This document shows, piece by piece, positions 16,301 through 25,300 of a DNA stretch of 28,758 nucleotides. Origin of the DNA: CAZWZG01 sp964638245 (GTDB lineage Bacteria; Pseudomonadota; Alphaproteobacteria; Rhodobacterales; Rhodobacteraceae); contig CAZWZG010000020.1 in assembly GCA_964638245.1 (NCBI GenBank), forward strand, positions 1-28,758, read 5' to 3'. The position numbers and the translations under genes were made by a program. Within the stretch, counting starts at the first letter, position 1. Each line of letters opens with the position of its first letter. The notes under the pieces are model-generated. The model was given only the letters and a program-made list of their open reading frames with translations. It ran no database searches and was not told the origin of the DNA.

Positions 16301-17449
16301 TTAACGCATCCGAAGATTGTCGCGGCTCAGCTGATCAAGGCTGGTGATCCCCATCAACTTCATGTCGCGTTCGATCTCGGTTCGGAAGTTGCCAAGGACC
16401 CGCTCGACCCCGGCCTGACCCGCCGCCGCCAGCGCATAAAGATAGAGCCTACCACCTGAGCAGGCCTTTGCCCCGACAGACAGCGCCTTCAAGATATGTG
16501 TACCGCGCTGGATTCCGCCTTCGCAAACCACATCGATCTTGTCGCCAACCGCATCACAGATCTCGGCCAGCTGGTCGAATGGCGCGCGCGAGCCATCAAG
16601 CTGCCGCCCGCCGTGGTTGGACACCATGATCCCGGTGCAGCCGATATCGACCGCCCGTTTGGCGTCCTCGACCGACATGATGCCTTTGAGCGCGAACTGG
16701 CCGTCCCATTGCGCGCAAAGCTTTTCAGCGTCTTTCCAGTTCATGTTCTGGTCGAGCATGGTGGAGAAATACTCCCCGACGGACACAGCAAGGTTTGTTC
16801 CGGCGGACACGTGGCCCGACAGGTGCGGCATGTCGAACTTTTCCTTGGTCAGGAAGTTCCAGGCCCACATCGGATGCGTGGCAAAGCTTAGGAGCGAGGA
16901 TGGTGTAAGCTTTGGCGGTGACGTGAACCCTGTACGCAGGTCCCGCTCGCGGTTGCCGCCTGTGATCGTGTCGACCGTCAACGCCATGACATTGAAGTTC
17001 GCCGCTTTGGCACGCTCCAACAAAGCGTCATTGAGCCCACGATCCTTGTGGAAATAGAACTGGAACATCTTTGGACCGGGCGCGAGCTTTTCGATTTCCT
17101 CGACCGTCACCGTCGCGAGCGACGAAACCCCGAACATGGTCCCATACTTCGTCGCAGCCTTGGCAACGGCCCGCTCACCTTCATGATGGAACAGCCGTTG
17201 GAGCGCGGTGGGCGCGCAGTAGAGCGGCATGTCCAGCTTTTGGCCCATAACCTCGACGCTCATGTCGACCTCTTCCACCCCGGCCAGAACGTTGGGGATC
17301 AGATCGACTTCATCATAGGCCGTCGTGTTGCGCTTGTACGTGATCTCATCATCGGCCGCGCCGTCGATGTAGTGAAAGATCGGGCCCGGAAGCCGGCGCT
17401 TCGCGAGTTTTCGAAAATCCTGGAAGTTATGGCAGTTGTTGAGGCCCAT
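16301..17449 (-). CDS. lldD: FMN-dependent alpha-hydroxy-acid dehydrogenase (L-lactate type)
   Basis: Oxidises an L-2-hydroxy acid, most likely L-lactate, to the 2-keto acid with FMN. It is 382 residues, the normal length. Active-site elements are intact: Tyr in FHYIDGAADDE (about 25-35), Tyr in QFYFHKDRG (130-138), LTVDT, Lys in LKGIMS (254-259), the catalytic His-Arg pair in VSNHGGRQLDG (276-286), and the FMN phosphate site CEGGIQRGTHILKAL. The segment THPMWAWNFLT resembles bacterial LldD rather than plant glycolate oxidases. The ATG at 17449 is chosen over 17455 because GGAG lies 6 nt before it, whereas the earlier ATG directly follows that GGAG. It has its own operator-like promoter and terminator, so it is probably a single-gene unit. 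Glycolate or mandelate are other possible substrates. Confidence 0.92.
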   Translation of the reverse strand: MGLNNCHNFQDFRKLAKRRLPGPIFHYIDGAADDEITYKRNTTAYDEVDLIPNVLAGVEEVDMSVEVMGQKLDMPLYCAPTALQRLFHHEGERAVAKAATKYGTMFGVSSLATVTVEEIEKLAPGPKMFQFYFHKDRGLNDALLERAKAANFNVMALTVDTITGGNRERDLRTGFTSPPKLTPSSLLSFATHPMWAWNFLTKEKFDMPHLSGHVSAGTNLAVSVGEYFSTMLDQNMNWKDAEKLCAQWDGQFALKGIMSVEDAKRAVDIGCTGIMVSNHGGRQLDGSRAPFDQLAEICDAVGDKIDVVCEGGIQRGTHILKALSVGAKACSGGRLYLYALAAAGQAGVERVLGNFRTEIERDMKLMGITSLDQLSRDNLRMR

Positions 17450-17467
17450 GATCATCTCCGCGCTGAT

Positions 17468-17488
17468 TTGGTAAAATTATATTACCAA
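17468..17488 (-). promoter_or_regulatory. Operator-like palindrome over the lldD -10 box
   Basis: A perfect inverted repeat, TTGGTAA-N7-TTACCAA, ends 18 nt upstream of the lldD start. Its AT-rich centre contains TATAAT on the minus strand (17476-17481), a consensus -10 box; no good -35 box is seen. GGT/ACC arms resemble sites of GntR-type regulators such as LldR, although the spacing here is wider. Bound protein would block RNA polymerase. No regulator gene is adjacent. Confidence 0.6.
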
Positions 17489-17662
17489 TACTGGCTTATC
17501 TAGACGGTGAGCCGGAAGGTCAACCTTTCCGACAACAAAAAAATTTTCTGATGCTTTCACCAGGCGTCGACCTCTTATGAGTTGAACTCTTCGGCCAACC
17601 TAGCGGCGCTTAGCGCGGGATTGCTCAAAAAAGCGTTCAGGTCATCTCTGGGATGATGGCGG

Positions 17663-18277
17663 CTAGAGTTGGGACGCACCCCAGGGGCGCAACTCAGGCA
17701 CTTCGGCCATCGCGCGATCAAGACAGGCCGGGCAGTCGATTGTATGGCACAGGCTGCGAAACGGCATGACACTCGGACGGTACCCGGCCATCCGCGCTGC
17801 ATCGGCATGCAGAGCCGCAGATCCCGGACCAAAAGACATCGGGAACCGGGCGGGCAGCGGCAGGATCATCGCATTCGTACTTCGATCCTCGGAAGGACAG
17901 ATCACGACGTCAGCAGTGGATCGCAAAAGCCCGACGATGTCGCCAACGCATGGGTTGGCCAGATCGCCCGGCAGAATGCAAAGGCGGTTATACCCGAAAA
18001 CCACGGCCCGATCAGCGGCGTAGGTCAAGGCCGGGTTCAGTCCCGGCTTCAGTTCTCCGATCACGCGGTGGGGTGTTGCGATGTTGGCGACGCGGCGGCA
18101 TCTCGTCACAACAGCAATGTCGAACGACTCGCGATCTTGCGCTGCCTCAAGCACGGCCAACGTGCGCCGAAAAAGGTGCAAGGCGAGACCGCTGCGTTCT
18201 TTCAGACCCAAACGCTCCCCCAGCCCCGACTTTGCCTGTGACGAGTCCTTCATCGGGATCAAGACCAGCGTGCTCAT
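17663..18277 (-). CDS. cofC: CofC/FbiD-like nucleotidyltransferase
   Basis: Resembles 2-phospho-L-lactate guanylyltransferase, the enzyme that activates a phosphorylated three-carbon acid with GTP in coenzyme F420 biosynthesis; 204 residues, normal length. It opens with STLVLIPMKDSSQAKSGL, has GLNPAL and ILPGDLANP (about 101-109; metal-binding Asp 105), then the family's strongest signature STNAMILPLP (133-142) with MSFGPGSAALH (147-157). The end, HTIDCPACL, matches the usual DxDTPxDL region. The arginine of the KSRL motif is glycine here (KSGL). No other F420 gene (cofD, cofE, cofG/H) is in view. The ATG at 18277 has AAGGGA upstream. It could also be a CofC-like enzyme with another phospho-acid substrate. 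Confidence 0.8.
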   Translation of the reverse strand: MSTLVLIPMKDSSQAKSGLGERLGLKERSGLALHLFRRTLAVLEAAQDRESFDIAVVTRCRRVANIATPHRVIGELKPGLNPALTYAADRAVVFGYNRLCILPGDLANPCVGDIVGLLRSTADVVICPSEDRSTNAMILPLPARFPMSFGPGSAALHADAARMAGYRPSVMPFRSLCHTIDCPACLDRAMAEVPELRPWGASQL

Positions 18278-18279
18278 GC

Positions 18280-18444
18280 TTAGATCCCTTTGACCGGCAG
18301 AGGAACGCGAACGCTCACGATAGCTTTCATAGAGAACATCGTGACGCCACGCCACCAGTGACCATCATCGATGGCACAAGCTTGAGCCATCAGACCCGCC
18401 GTGGCCACTCGGCCCGGGTCAAAACCTCCACAGTCTAAAGCCAT
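18280..18444 (-). CDS. Possible 54-residue small ORF preceding the cofC-like gene
   Basis: An ORF of 54 codons begins MALDCGGFDPGRV and ends VPLPVKGI. It has a good ribosome-binding site (GGGAG, about 6 nt before the ATG). Its stop lies 2 nt before the cofC-like ATG, and the ribosome-binding site of that gene is inside its last codons, so the two would be translationally coupled. I do not recognise the product. Third-position GC is only about half, lower than I would expect for neighbouring genes, which argues against strong coding selection. It could be a leader ORF, or chance. Confidence 0.35.
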   Translation of the reverse strand: MALDCGGFDPGRVATAGLMAQACAIDDGHWWRGVTMFSMKAIVSVRVPLPVKGI

Positions 18445-18623
18445 GTTGCTCCCTTTGCCCGAAAGTCGGCCACAGAAAACGGAACGGCGTCAATAAACTT
18501 TATCAAACGGTATCCAGTTCTTGGGCTGAATGAGACCGTTTGGCTTCCCGAAGCATCACAGCGGATTGACGAAATCGCGGCAAACTGTGCATATCGGCAC
18601 GTTGCGCAAAAAAGGATCAGCCA
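18445..18623. other. Divergent control region of cofC-like and betB genes
   Basis: This is the rest of the 346-nt gap between the two genes (18278-18623). It holds a 7-bp inverted repeat AAACGGT (18505-18511) / ACCGTTT (18535-18541) and a possible betB promoter with TTGACG at 18566-18571 and a weak CATATC at 18590-18595 (18-nt spacer). The repeat could be an operator, for example for choline control, but the regulator is not visible. Confidence 0.4.
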
Positions 18624-20084
18624 ATGGATTTTGATGCACAGCCGAAAGCCAGCCACTTTATCAACGGCGCCTATGTCGAGGATACTACCGGCGATCCGAT
18701 CCCCGTGGTCTATCCCGCAACGGGAGAAGAAATCGCGCGCGTGTATGCGGCCACACCAGACATCATCGACCGCGCTGTCGCGGCTGCCAAGGCCGCACAA
18801 AAAGAATGGGCCAAACTCAGTGGCACCGAGCGCGGTCGCGTTCTTCGTCGTGCAGCCGACATCATCCGAGAGCGCAACCACGCCCTGAGCGTTTTGGAAA
18901 CCCTGGACACCGGCAAACCGCTGCAGGAAACGCTCATCGCCGACGCGACCAGTGGGGCGGACGCGCTCGAATACTTCGGCGGCCTCGCCGGGTCGTTGAC
19001 AGGCGAGCACATCCCCGTCGCAGGCGGCGATTTCATCTACACGATCCGGGAACCCTTGGGTGTCTGCGCCGGGATCGGCGCGTGGAACTATCCGACCCAG
19101 ATCGCCTGTTGGAAGGGTGCCCCGGCGCTGGCCTGCGGAAACACGATGATCTTCAAACCCTCGGAGACCACGCCATTATCCGCGCTCAAGGTTGCTGAAA
19201 TCATGATCGAGGCGGGCGCGCCTCCGGGCGTCTACAACGTCATCCAGGGCTATGGCCCGGTCGGCGCGGCCCTGACCACGCACCCCGACATAGCCAAGAT
19301 CTCGCTCACCGGCTCGGTTCCGACCGGTCGAAAGGTCGCCGCGGCCGCGGCCGGGACCATGAAGCACGTGACAATGGAACTTGGCGGCAAGTCGCCTCTG
19401 ATCATCTTCGATGACGCTGATCTCGAAAACGCCATCTCGGGCGCGATCAACGCCAATTTCTATTCTTCCGGCCAAGTCTGTTCAAATGGCACACGCGTTT
19501 TCGTCCAGCGCGGATTTCGCGAGCGCTTCGTCGCCCGCCTGAGCCAACGCCTCGACAAAGCCGGCATCGGCGACCCGCTCGACGAGGCCACGAACTTCGG
19601 CCCATTGGTCAGCCAAGCCCAAATGGACATCGTCACCGGCTACATCGCCAAAGGCGTCGAAGAAGGCGCAACACTGGCCTATGGCGGCCAGCGTCTGAAC
19701 CGCAACGGCTTCTACCTCAAGCCAACCGTCTTCACGGATGTCACCGACGACATGACCATCGCCCGCGAGGAAATTTTTGGCCCCGTGATGGCGGTGCTTG
19801 ACTTTGACACAGAAGAAGAGGTCCTCGCTCGCGCCAACGCCACCGAGTTCGGCCTCGCAGGCGGTGTCTACACCCGCGACCTGACCCGCGCCCACCGGGT
19901 CGTTCGCGATCTCGAGGCCGGCAGTTGCTTCATCAATGCGTATAACCTGACGCCCGTCGAAGGGCCGTTTGGCGGGGTCAAAGCCTCGGGCGTGGGTCGC
20001 GAAAACTCGAAATCCGCCATCAATCACTACTCGGAAATGAAGTCCGTCTACGTCGCCATGGGCGACACCGAAGCGGCATTCTAA
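18624..20084 (+). CDS. betB: Betaine aldehyde dehydrogenase
   Basis: NAD(P)-dependent oxidation of betaine aldehyde to glycine betaine, the second step of choline oxidation; 486 residues, as expected. Catalytic residues are in place: Asn 154 in GAWNYPTQ, Glu 252 in MELGGKSP and the nucleophile Cys 286 in GQVCSNGTR. The C-terminal segment EAGSCFINAYNLTPVEGPFGG is typical of BetB rather than of general aldehyde dehydrogenases. AGGA precedes the ATG by 8 nt. It is the first gene of betB - GST - betA. The product protects against osmotic stress or can be broken down as a carbon and nitrogen source. The betI repressor and betC sulfatase genes often present in alphaproteobacteria are not here. Confidence 0.95.
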   Translation: MDFDAQPKASHFINGAYVEDTTGDPIPVVYPATGEEIARVYAATPDIIDRAVAAAKAAQKEWAKLSGTERGRVLRRAADIIRERNHALSVLETLDTGKPLQETLIADATSGADALEYFGGLAGSLTGEHIPVAGGDFIYTIREPLGVCAGIGAWNYPTQIACWKGAPALACGNTMIFKPSETTPLSALKVAEIMIEAGAPPGVYNVIQGYGPVGAALTTHPDIAKISLTGSVPTGRKVAAAAAGTMKHVTMELGGKSPLIIFDDADLENAISGAINANFYSSGQVCSNGTRVFVQRGFRERFVARLSQRLDKAGIGDPLDEATNFGPLVSQAQMDIVTGYIAKGVEEGATLAYGGQRLNRNGFYLKPTVFTDVTDDMTIAREEIFGPVMAVLDFDTEEEVLARANATEFGLAGGVYTRDLTRAHRVVRDLEAGSCFINAYNLTPVEGPFGGVKASGVGRENSKSAINHYSEMKSVYVAMGDTEAAF

Positions 20085-20094
20085 GGAGAGCGCG

Positions 20095-20739
20095 ATGATC
20101 ACCGTTTATGGCCGAGCGACATCATCAAATGTGCAGCTGGTGATGTGGGCCGCTGCGGAACTCGGTGTCGAGGTCGAGCGTCTCGACTACGGGCATGTTC
20201 ACGGCGGCACCGATACGGACGAGTATCGGGCGATGAATCCCAATGGCCTTGTGCCAACGGTACGGGATGGCGATTTGGTCATGTGGGAAAGCGCAGCGAT
20301 CCTGCGCTATTTCGCCTCCCGATACGGGTCCGAGGTCTTCTGGCCCGGAGATCCCGCAGCACGAGCCAAAATCGACATGTGGGCCGAGTGGGGCAAGACC
20401 ACGCTTGCGGCTGCGTTCACGATGCCGATTTTCTGGCCGCGCGTTCGCACACCGGCGGCGGATCGGGATCACGCCAAGCTGGCCCGTGCTGTCGATCGTA
20501 TGGACCAACTCCTGGAAATTACCGCGCTCCAGATCGGCGATCAGTCTTACACGTGCGGCGATGCCCTGAGCGCTGCTGACATAACGATTGGCCATGTTCT
20601 TTTTCGTTGGTTCACTATCGATGTGCCTCGCCGTCCCAACCCAACGATCGAAGCCTACTACGAACGCCTCACGCAACGCCCTGCCTTCGCCGAGCACGTC
20701 ATGGTCAACTATGATGCGATCCGACACCCGGAGGCGTGA
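20095..20739 (+). CDS. Glutathione S-transferase family protein
   Basis: Two-domain glutathione transferase fold, 214 residues. The thioredoxin-like N-terminal domain (about 1-80) has ITVYGRATSSNVQLVMWAAAELG with a Ser-rich active-site start, the cis-proline segment NGLVPTVRDGDLVMWES, and the glutathione-binding ESAAILRYFASRYG. The helical C-terminal domain carries YTCGDALSAADITIGHVLFRW, the N-capping box region. It starts 10 nt after betB with a strong AAGGAG and overlaps betA by 1 nt (TGATG), so all three are one operon. Its role is unknown. Detoxification of an aldehyde or formation of a glutathione adduct linked to choline oxidation are possibilities, not evidence-based assignments. Confidence 0.9.
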   Translation: MITVYGRATSSNVQLVMWAAAELGVEVERLDYGHVHGGTDTDEYRAMNPNGLVPTVRDGDLVMWESAAILRYFASRYGSEVFWPGDPAARAKIDMWAEWGKTTLAAAFTMPIFWPRVRTPAADRDHAKLARAVDRMDQLLEITALQIGDQSYTCGDALSAADITIGHVLFRWFTIDVPRRPNPTIEAYYERLTQRPAFAEHVMVNYDAIRHPEA

Positions 20740-22388
20740 TGGAGGCTGACTACGTCATTATCGGCGCGGGCTCCGCTGGCTGCGCGATGGCCTATCGGCT
20801 GTCCGAGGCGGGTCGCTCGGTCATCGTGATCGAAACCGGCGGGACCGACTGGGGGCCTTTGATCCAGATGCCTGCCGCCTTGTCCTTCCCAATGAACATG
20901 TCGCGCTACGACTGGGGCTATGCCTCGGAGCCGGAACCTCACATGGGCGGACGCCGCATGACGACACCGCGCGGCAAGGTTATCGGAGGGTCCTCTTCGA
21001 TCAACGGCATGGTCTATGTGCGCGGCCATGCTCACGACTTTGACCACTGGGCCGAGGTCGGCGCCGACGGCTGGGCCTATGCCGACGTCCTTCCCTACTT
21101 CAAGCGCATGGAAAACTGGAGCGACGGCGGCCACGGCGGCGACCCCGGCTGGCGCGGCACGGATGGCCCGCTCTATGTCACGCGTGGACCCCGCGACAAC
21201 CCGCTGCACGCCGCGTTTGTCGAAGCGGGGCGTCAGGCCGGATACGAAGTAACCGACGACTACAACGGCGAGAAACAGGAGGGCTTTGGCCCGTTCGAGC
21301 ACACAATCAACAACGGGCGCCGTTGGTCCGCCGCAAACGCTTACTTGAAACCCGCTCTGAAACGGGACAACTGCAACCTTGTCCGGGGGCTCGCCGAGCG
21401 CATTGTCATTGAGAATGGCCGCGCGACCGGCGTGGCGCTGAAAGGCAGCAAGACGATCCGCGCCCGTGCCGAAGTCATCATTGCGGCCTCGTCGATCAAT
21501 TCACCCAAGCTCCTGATGCTCTCCGGCATTGGCCCCGCGGCACATCTGGCCGAACACGGCCTGCCCGTCATCGCGGATCGCCCAGGCGTTGGCCAGAACC
21601 TGCAGGACCATCTCGAACTTTACATCCAGATGGCGTCCAAACAGCCCATCACGCTCTACAAGCACTACAACCTTTTCGGCAAAGCGCTGATCGGCGCGGA
21701 ATGGCTCTTCTTCAAGACCGGTCTCGGCGCTTCGAACCAGTTCGAGAGCTGCGGCTTCATCCGGAGCCGCGCGGGCATCCCCTATCCCGATCTTCAGTTC
21801 CACTTCTTGCCCATCGCCATCCGCTACGATGGTAAGGTCGCGCCCGAGGGCCATGGGTTCCAAGCCCATGTCGGCCCCATGCGCAGCCCATCTCGTGGCT
21901 CGGTCACGCTTCGCTCAGCCGACCCCGACGATGCACCCGTCATCCGCTACAATTACATGGCCCACGAAGAAGACTGGGTCGATTTCCGCCGAGGCATCCG
22001 CCTGACCCGCGAAATCTTCGCTCAAAAGGCGTTCGAGCCCTTCGCTGACTGCGAGCTTCAGCCCGGCGATGCGGCGCAGTCAGACGATGACCTTGACGCC
22101 GTGATCCGCGACCACGCCGAAAGCGCGTACCACCCCTGCGGCACCTGCAAGATGGGCCGTGTGGACGATCCTATGGCAGTCGTCGATCCTGAATGCCGCG
22201 TTATCGGTATCGACGGCCTTCGTCTCGCCGACAGCTCGATTTTCCCGCGCATCACGAATGGCAACCTAAACGGTCCGTCGATCATGGTCGGGGAAAAAGC
22301 AGCCGATCACATCCTTGGTCAGACGCCTCTGGCACCGGCCAACGACCGGCCATGGGTCCATCCGGAGTGGCAAACCGCCCAGCGCTAG
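20739..22388 (+). CDS. betA: Choline dehydrogenase (GMC oxidoreductase)
   Basis: FAD-dependent, membrane-associated oxidation of choline to betaine aldehyde, the first step of glycine betaine synthesis; 549 residues. The dinucleotide-binding loop GAGSAGCAMAYRL (about 9-21), the GMC signature RGKVIGGSSSINGMVYVRG (about 80-98), the second signature INSPKLLMLSGIGP, the active-site histidine in AYHPCGTCKMG and the C-terminal NGNLNGPSIMVGEKAAD are all present. The ATG at 20739 overlaps the transferase stop, with GGAGG at 20730-20734. Related GMC enzymes oxidise other alcohols, but the neighbouring betB makes choline the best call. Its TAG shares CTAG with the stop of the convergent mannosidase. 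Confidence 0.94.
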   Translation: MEADYVIIGAGSAGCAMAYRLSEAGRSVIVIETGGTDWGPLIQMPAALSFPMNMSRYDWGYASEPEPHMGGRRMTTPRGKVIGGSSSINGMVYVRGHAHDFDHWAEVGADGWAYADVLPYFKRMENWSDGGHGGDPGWRGTDGPLYVTRGPRDNPLHAAFVEAGRQAGYEVTDDYNGEKQEGFGPFEHTINNGRRWSAANAYLKPALKRDNCNLVRGLAERIVIENGRATGVALKGSKTIRARAEVIIAASSINSPKLLMLSGIGPAAHLAEHGLPVIADRPGVGQNLQDHLELYIQMASKQPITLYKHYNLFGKALIGAEWLFFKTGLGASNQFESCGFIRSRAGIPYPDLQFHFLPIAIRYDGKVAPEGHGFQAHVGPMRSPSRGSVTLRSADPDDAPVIRYNYMAHEEDWVDFRRGIRLTREIFAQKAFEPFADCELQPGDAAQSDDDLDAVIRDHAESAYHPCGTCKMGRVDDPMAVVDPECRVIGIDGLRLADSSIFPRITNGNLNGPSIMVGEKAADHILGQTPLAPANDRPWVHPEWQTAQR

Positions 22389-25300
22389 CGTGGTCGGCAG
22401 AGCAACGTTTTGATTTCAAAAGGTGACAACGGCAGGTCTACGCGATCTGTCGCTCCGCCGATAGATGCCTCAACCTCTTCCAAGAGGTTCGTCTCGACGA
22501 TCTCTGCCATCTCTGTGCCAAGTTGCAAGGCGCGACTCCCGCGCTTTCGATGGGCATCAAACACTCGAAAAACCACGCCGGTCCCATCCTCGGACGGCTT
22601 GACCGTTTCAACAACGGCCGCCTTGTCGTCGGTGGAGATGAGGCCGCAGACCAGATGTTCAGGCGCGCGCCCTAGCACGCAGCGGGCAGGCTGGTTTTGG
22701 GCATATGCGGCGTGGATGACGTTGTTCCGCCAGTCCCCGCCATGAGGGAACAAGCTGTAGGTGAACTCATGTAGGCCCTGATCCGCTTTTGGGTCCGGCA
22801 TCGTGGCCGATTTGATCAGCGATAGACGCATGACATGATCGCGGATGTCGTATCCGTACTTGCAATCATTGAGCAGCGCGACGCCGTAGTCGCCCTCGCT
22901 AAGGTCCGCCCATTTCTGCGCTGCCACTTCGAACTTCGCATAATCCCACATCGTGTTGCGATGGGTGGGACGTTCGATACTGCCCCATTGGATTTCGTAA
23001 GTCGCCTTGGGGCTAAGGACCGAAACCGGGAAGGCCACTTTCAGAAGGATGTGGGTCTCGTGCCAGTCGACCTTCGTGACGAAATCCAACCGCGCGCTGT
23101 CGGCACACATTTCGACGCGCTGGGTCAGGGTCGATGACCGGAACGACCGCTGGATCTCGATCGCCGCCCGCAAAGGCCCGGTTTCGACGACCCGCATTGA
23201 GACGAGCCCCCGCACGATCTCGCCACGGTCCTCAAAGAAACTGTCGATGTCCCAAGCATCCCAGCTGAGCGGGCGGTCCTCGAAAATCTGCAGAACGTTC
23301 CCGGTCTCACCCGTCGCCAAAACCTCGCGATCGAACTCCTTGTCATAGAGCCGGACGAGATCGGCCTCAGCACTGAACTCAGCCTTGAGCCGCGCGTTCT
23401 CCAGCACGATGCTTCCACCCGCCTCGGTCACCGTCACCGGTTCGGACGGCGCGTCGCCCCTGAGCGGCGTCAGGCTGTAGGGTGCAACATCTTCGATCTG
23501 AACGATCCGTCCGCCGTCGATTTCCTGACTGGTGCCCTTGGGTTCAATCCCTTCGGGTACGATGACATGGCGGCGTCCCTTGAACGGGATCGCATTGATC
23601 ACCGTCGCGCCTTCGCCCTCTGTCATCACCGCCTCAAGGGCCGCGTTGGCATATTCCTCAGCCAGCCGATCAATCTCGGCATAGTCCTCGCGGCTGTCGG
23701 CAAAGACCTCCGTCACAGACGTGCCCGGCAGGATGTCATGGAACTGGTTCAGGCAGAGAAGCTTCCACGCCTCGGTCAGGGCCTCTTTCGGCAAGTCCTT
23801 GGCTCCGGCCAAGACGGCCAGCGCCCCAAGGAACTCTGCCTCGTGCATCCGCATCTCGGCCTTGCGGTTTGCCCGCTTGATCCATGCCTGGCTGGTCAGT
23901 ACCCCGCGGTGGCCCTCCAGATACAACTCATCGTTCCAGACGTTGAGATTCAAAGGCTTGGCTTCTATCGCCTCGAAAAACTCCCGTGCGGTCGAGAATT
24001 TCACCCGCGGCGCACCGGGCATGTTCTGGAAAATCTCCGCGCGGCGGATGAGCGGCCCCGTCGGCCCACCGCCGCCATCGCCATAACCATAACAGATCGG
24101 CAATTCGTCGATCTGCTCTTTGACCATGTTCTTTTCCCACGTCCCGATCACCTCATGGGCCGACAGGTCGGACTTGTAGTTCGTGGGGAACGGCAGGTGC
24201 TGCACCACGCGCGGCGTCGTCAGGAAATGAGTCAATACGCGGGAGCCGTCGATCCCCTGCCACCAGATCGTGGACGCGGTCATCTGATTGTACTGGTTCC
24301 ACGAGAACTTGTTGGACAGCACCCATTTGAGGCCAGACTTCTTGATCAGCTGTGGCAAGCACCAGCTGAGGCCAAAGACGTCCGGCAACCAGAGCACGGG
24401 CGTCTCGGCCTCCCCAAAATGTTCGCGAAAGAACCCGCGTCCGAGGATCAACTGGCGCACCAAAGCTTCGCCACCGGGGATATTGCAGTCGGGCTCCACC
24501 CACATGCCGCCCATGACCTCCCACCGGCCTTCGGCGACGCGGTCTTTGATCGCATCGAAGATCTCGGGATAGTCCTGCCGGGTGTAGTCATAGAGCTGAG
24601 GCTGCGAGTGGCTGAACTTGTAGCCCGGGAAGCGTTCCATCAGGCGCAGCACGTTTGAATAGGTTCGCGCGTTCTTGCGCCGGATCTGGGACACCGGCCA
24701 GAGATAGGCCACGTCCATATGCGCGTGCCCGATAGCATGGAGCGTCACGTCCATCGGCTCTCCGGCGGCATCGAGTTTCTCGCGCAGAACCTCCGTCGCT
24801 CCGGGAATCGAACGGTAGAACGCATCGCCCAAGGGATCGCGCGTATCCAAACGCAGGAACGCGGCATCCAGCGCGTTCAGGATACGAATTCGCGTAGGAC
24901 TGTCGGCGTCGAGCTTCTTGGCCACCTCCAGCGCGACCTCAGCTTCGATGATGAAATCCCGCGTTTCGAAATCGACATCGACAACCGAGCAGCCCTTCAT
25001 GAACAGCCGCGTCGCGTCTTTGGGATTGGGCGGCCAACCGGTCAGCCCGGTCCAGCCGTGAAGCTCCAGCCGATGCGGCAGACCATCGGCGAGGCGTTCG
25101 GGCAGATAAAGCGTGTGGTGATATCGGTCCGCGGACGCAAATGGCTCGCCGTCGATGTAAACGAGCGACTCAGGATGGGTAAAAATATCCCCTGCCGTGC
25201 CCATCGGCAGGTGCATCCCCAACTGCCCCCGCGCCCAGCCCTTGGGCACCGTGAAAGACGAGGACAGGAAATAATTCTGGTTCTGCCCGGCCCAATAGGA

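Noticed and set aside
17511..17547. Hairpin plus A/T run as a terminator for the cofC-like gene
   Set aside because: On the minus strand the T-run comes before the imperfect hairpin, the wrong order for termination. It may instead be an AT-rich upstream element of the lldD promoter.
23567..24658. Plus-strand open frame of about 360 codons inside the mannosidase gene
   Set aside because: It lies entirely antisense to the GH38 catalytic domain and shows no family motif or ribosome-binding site.
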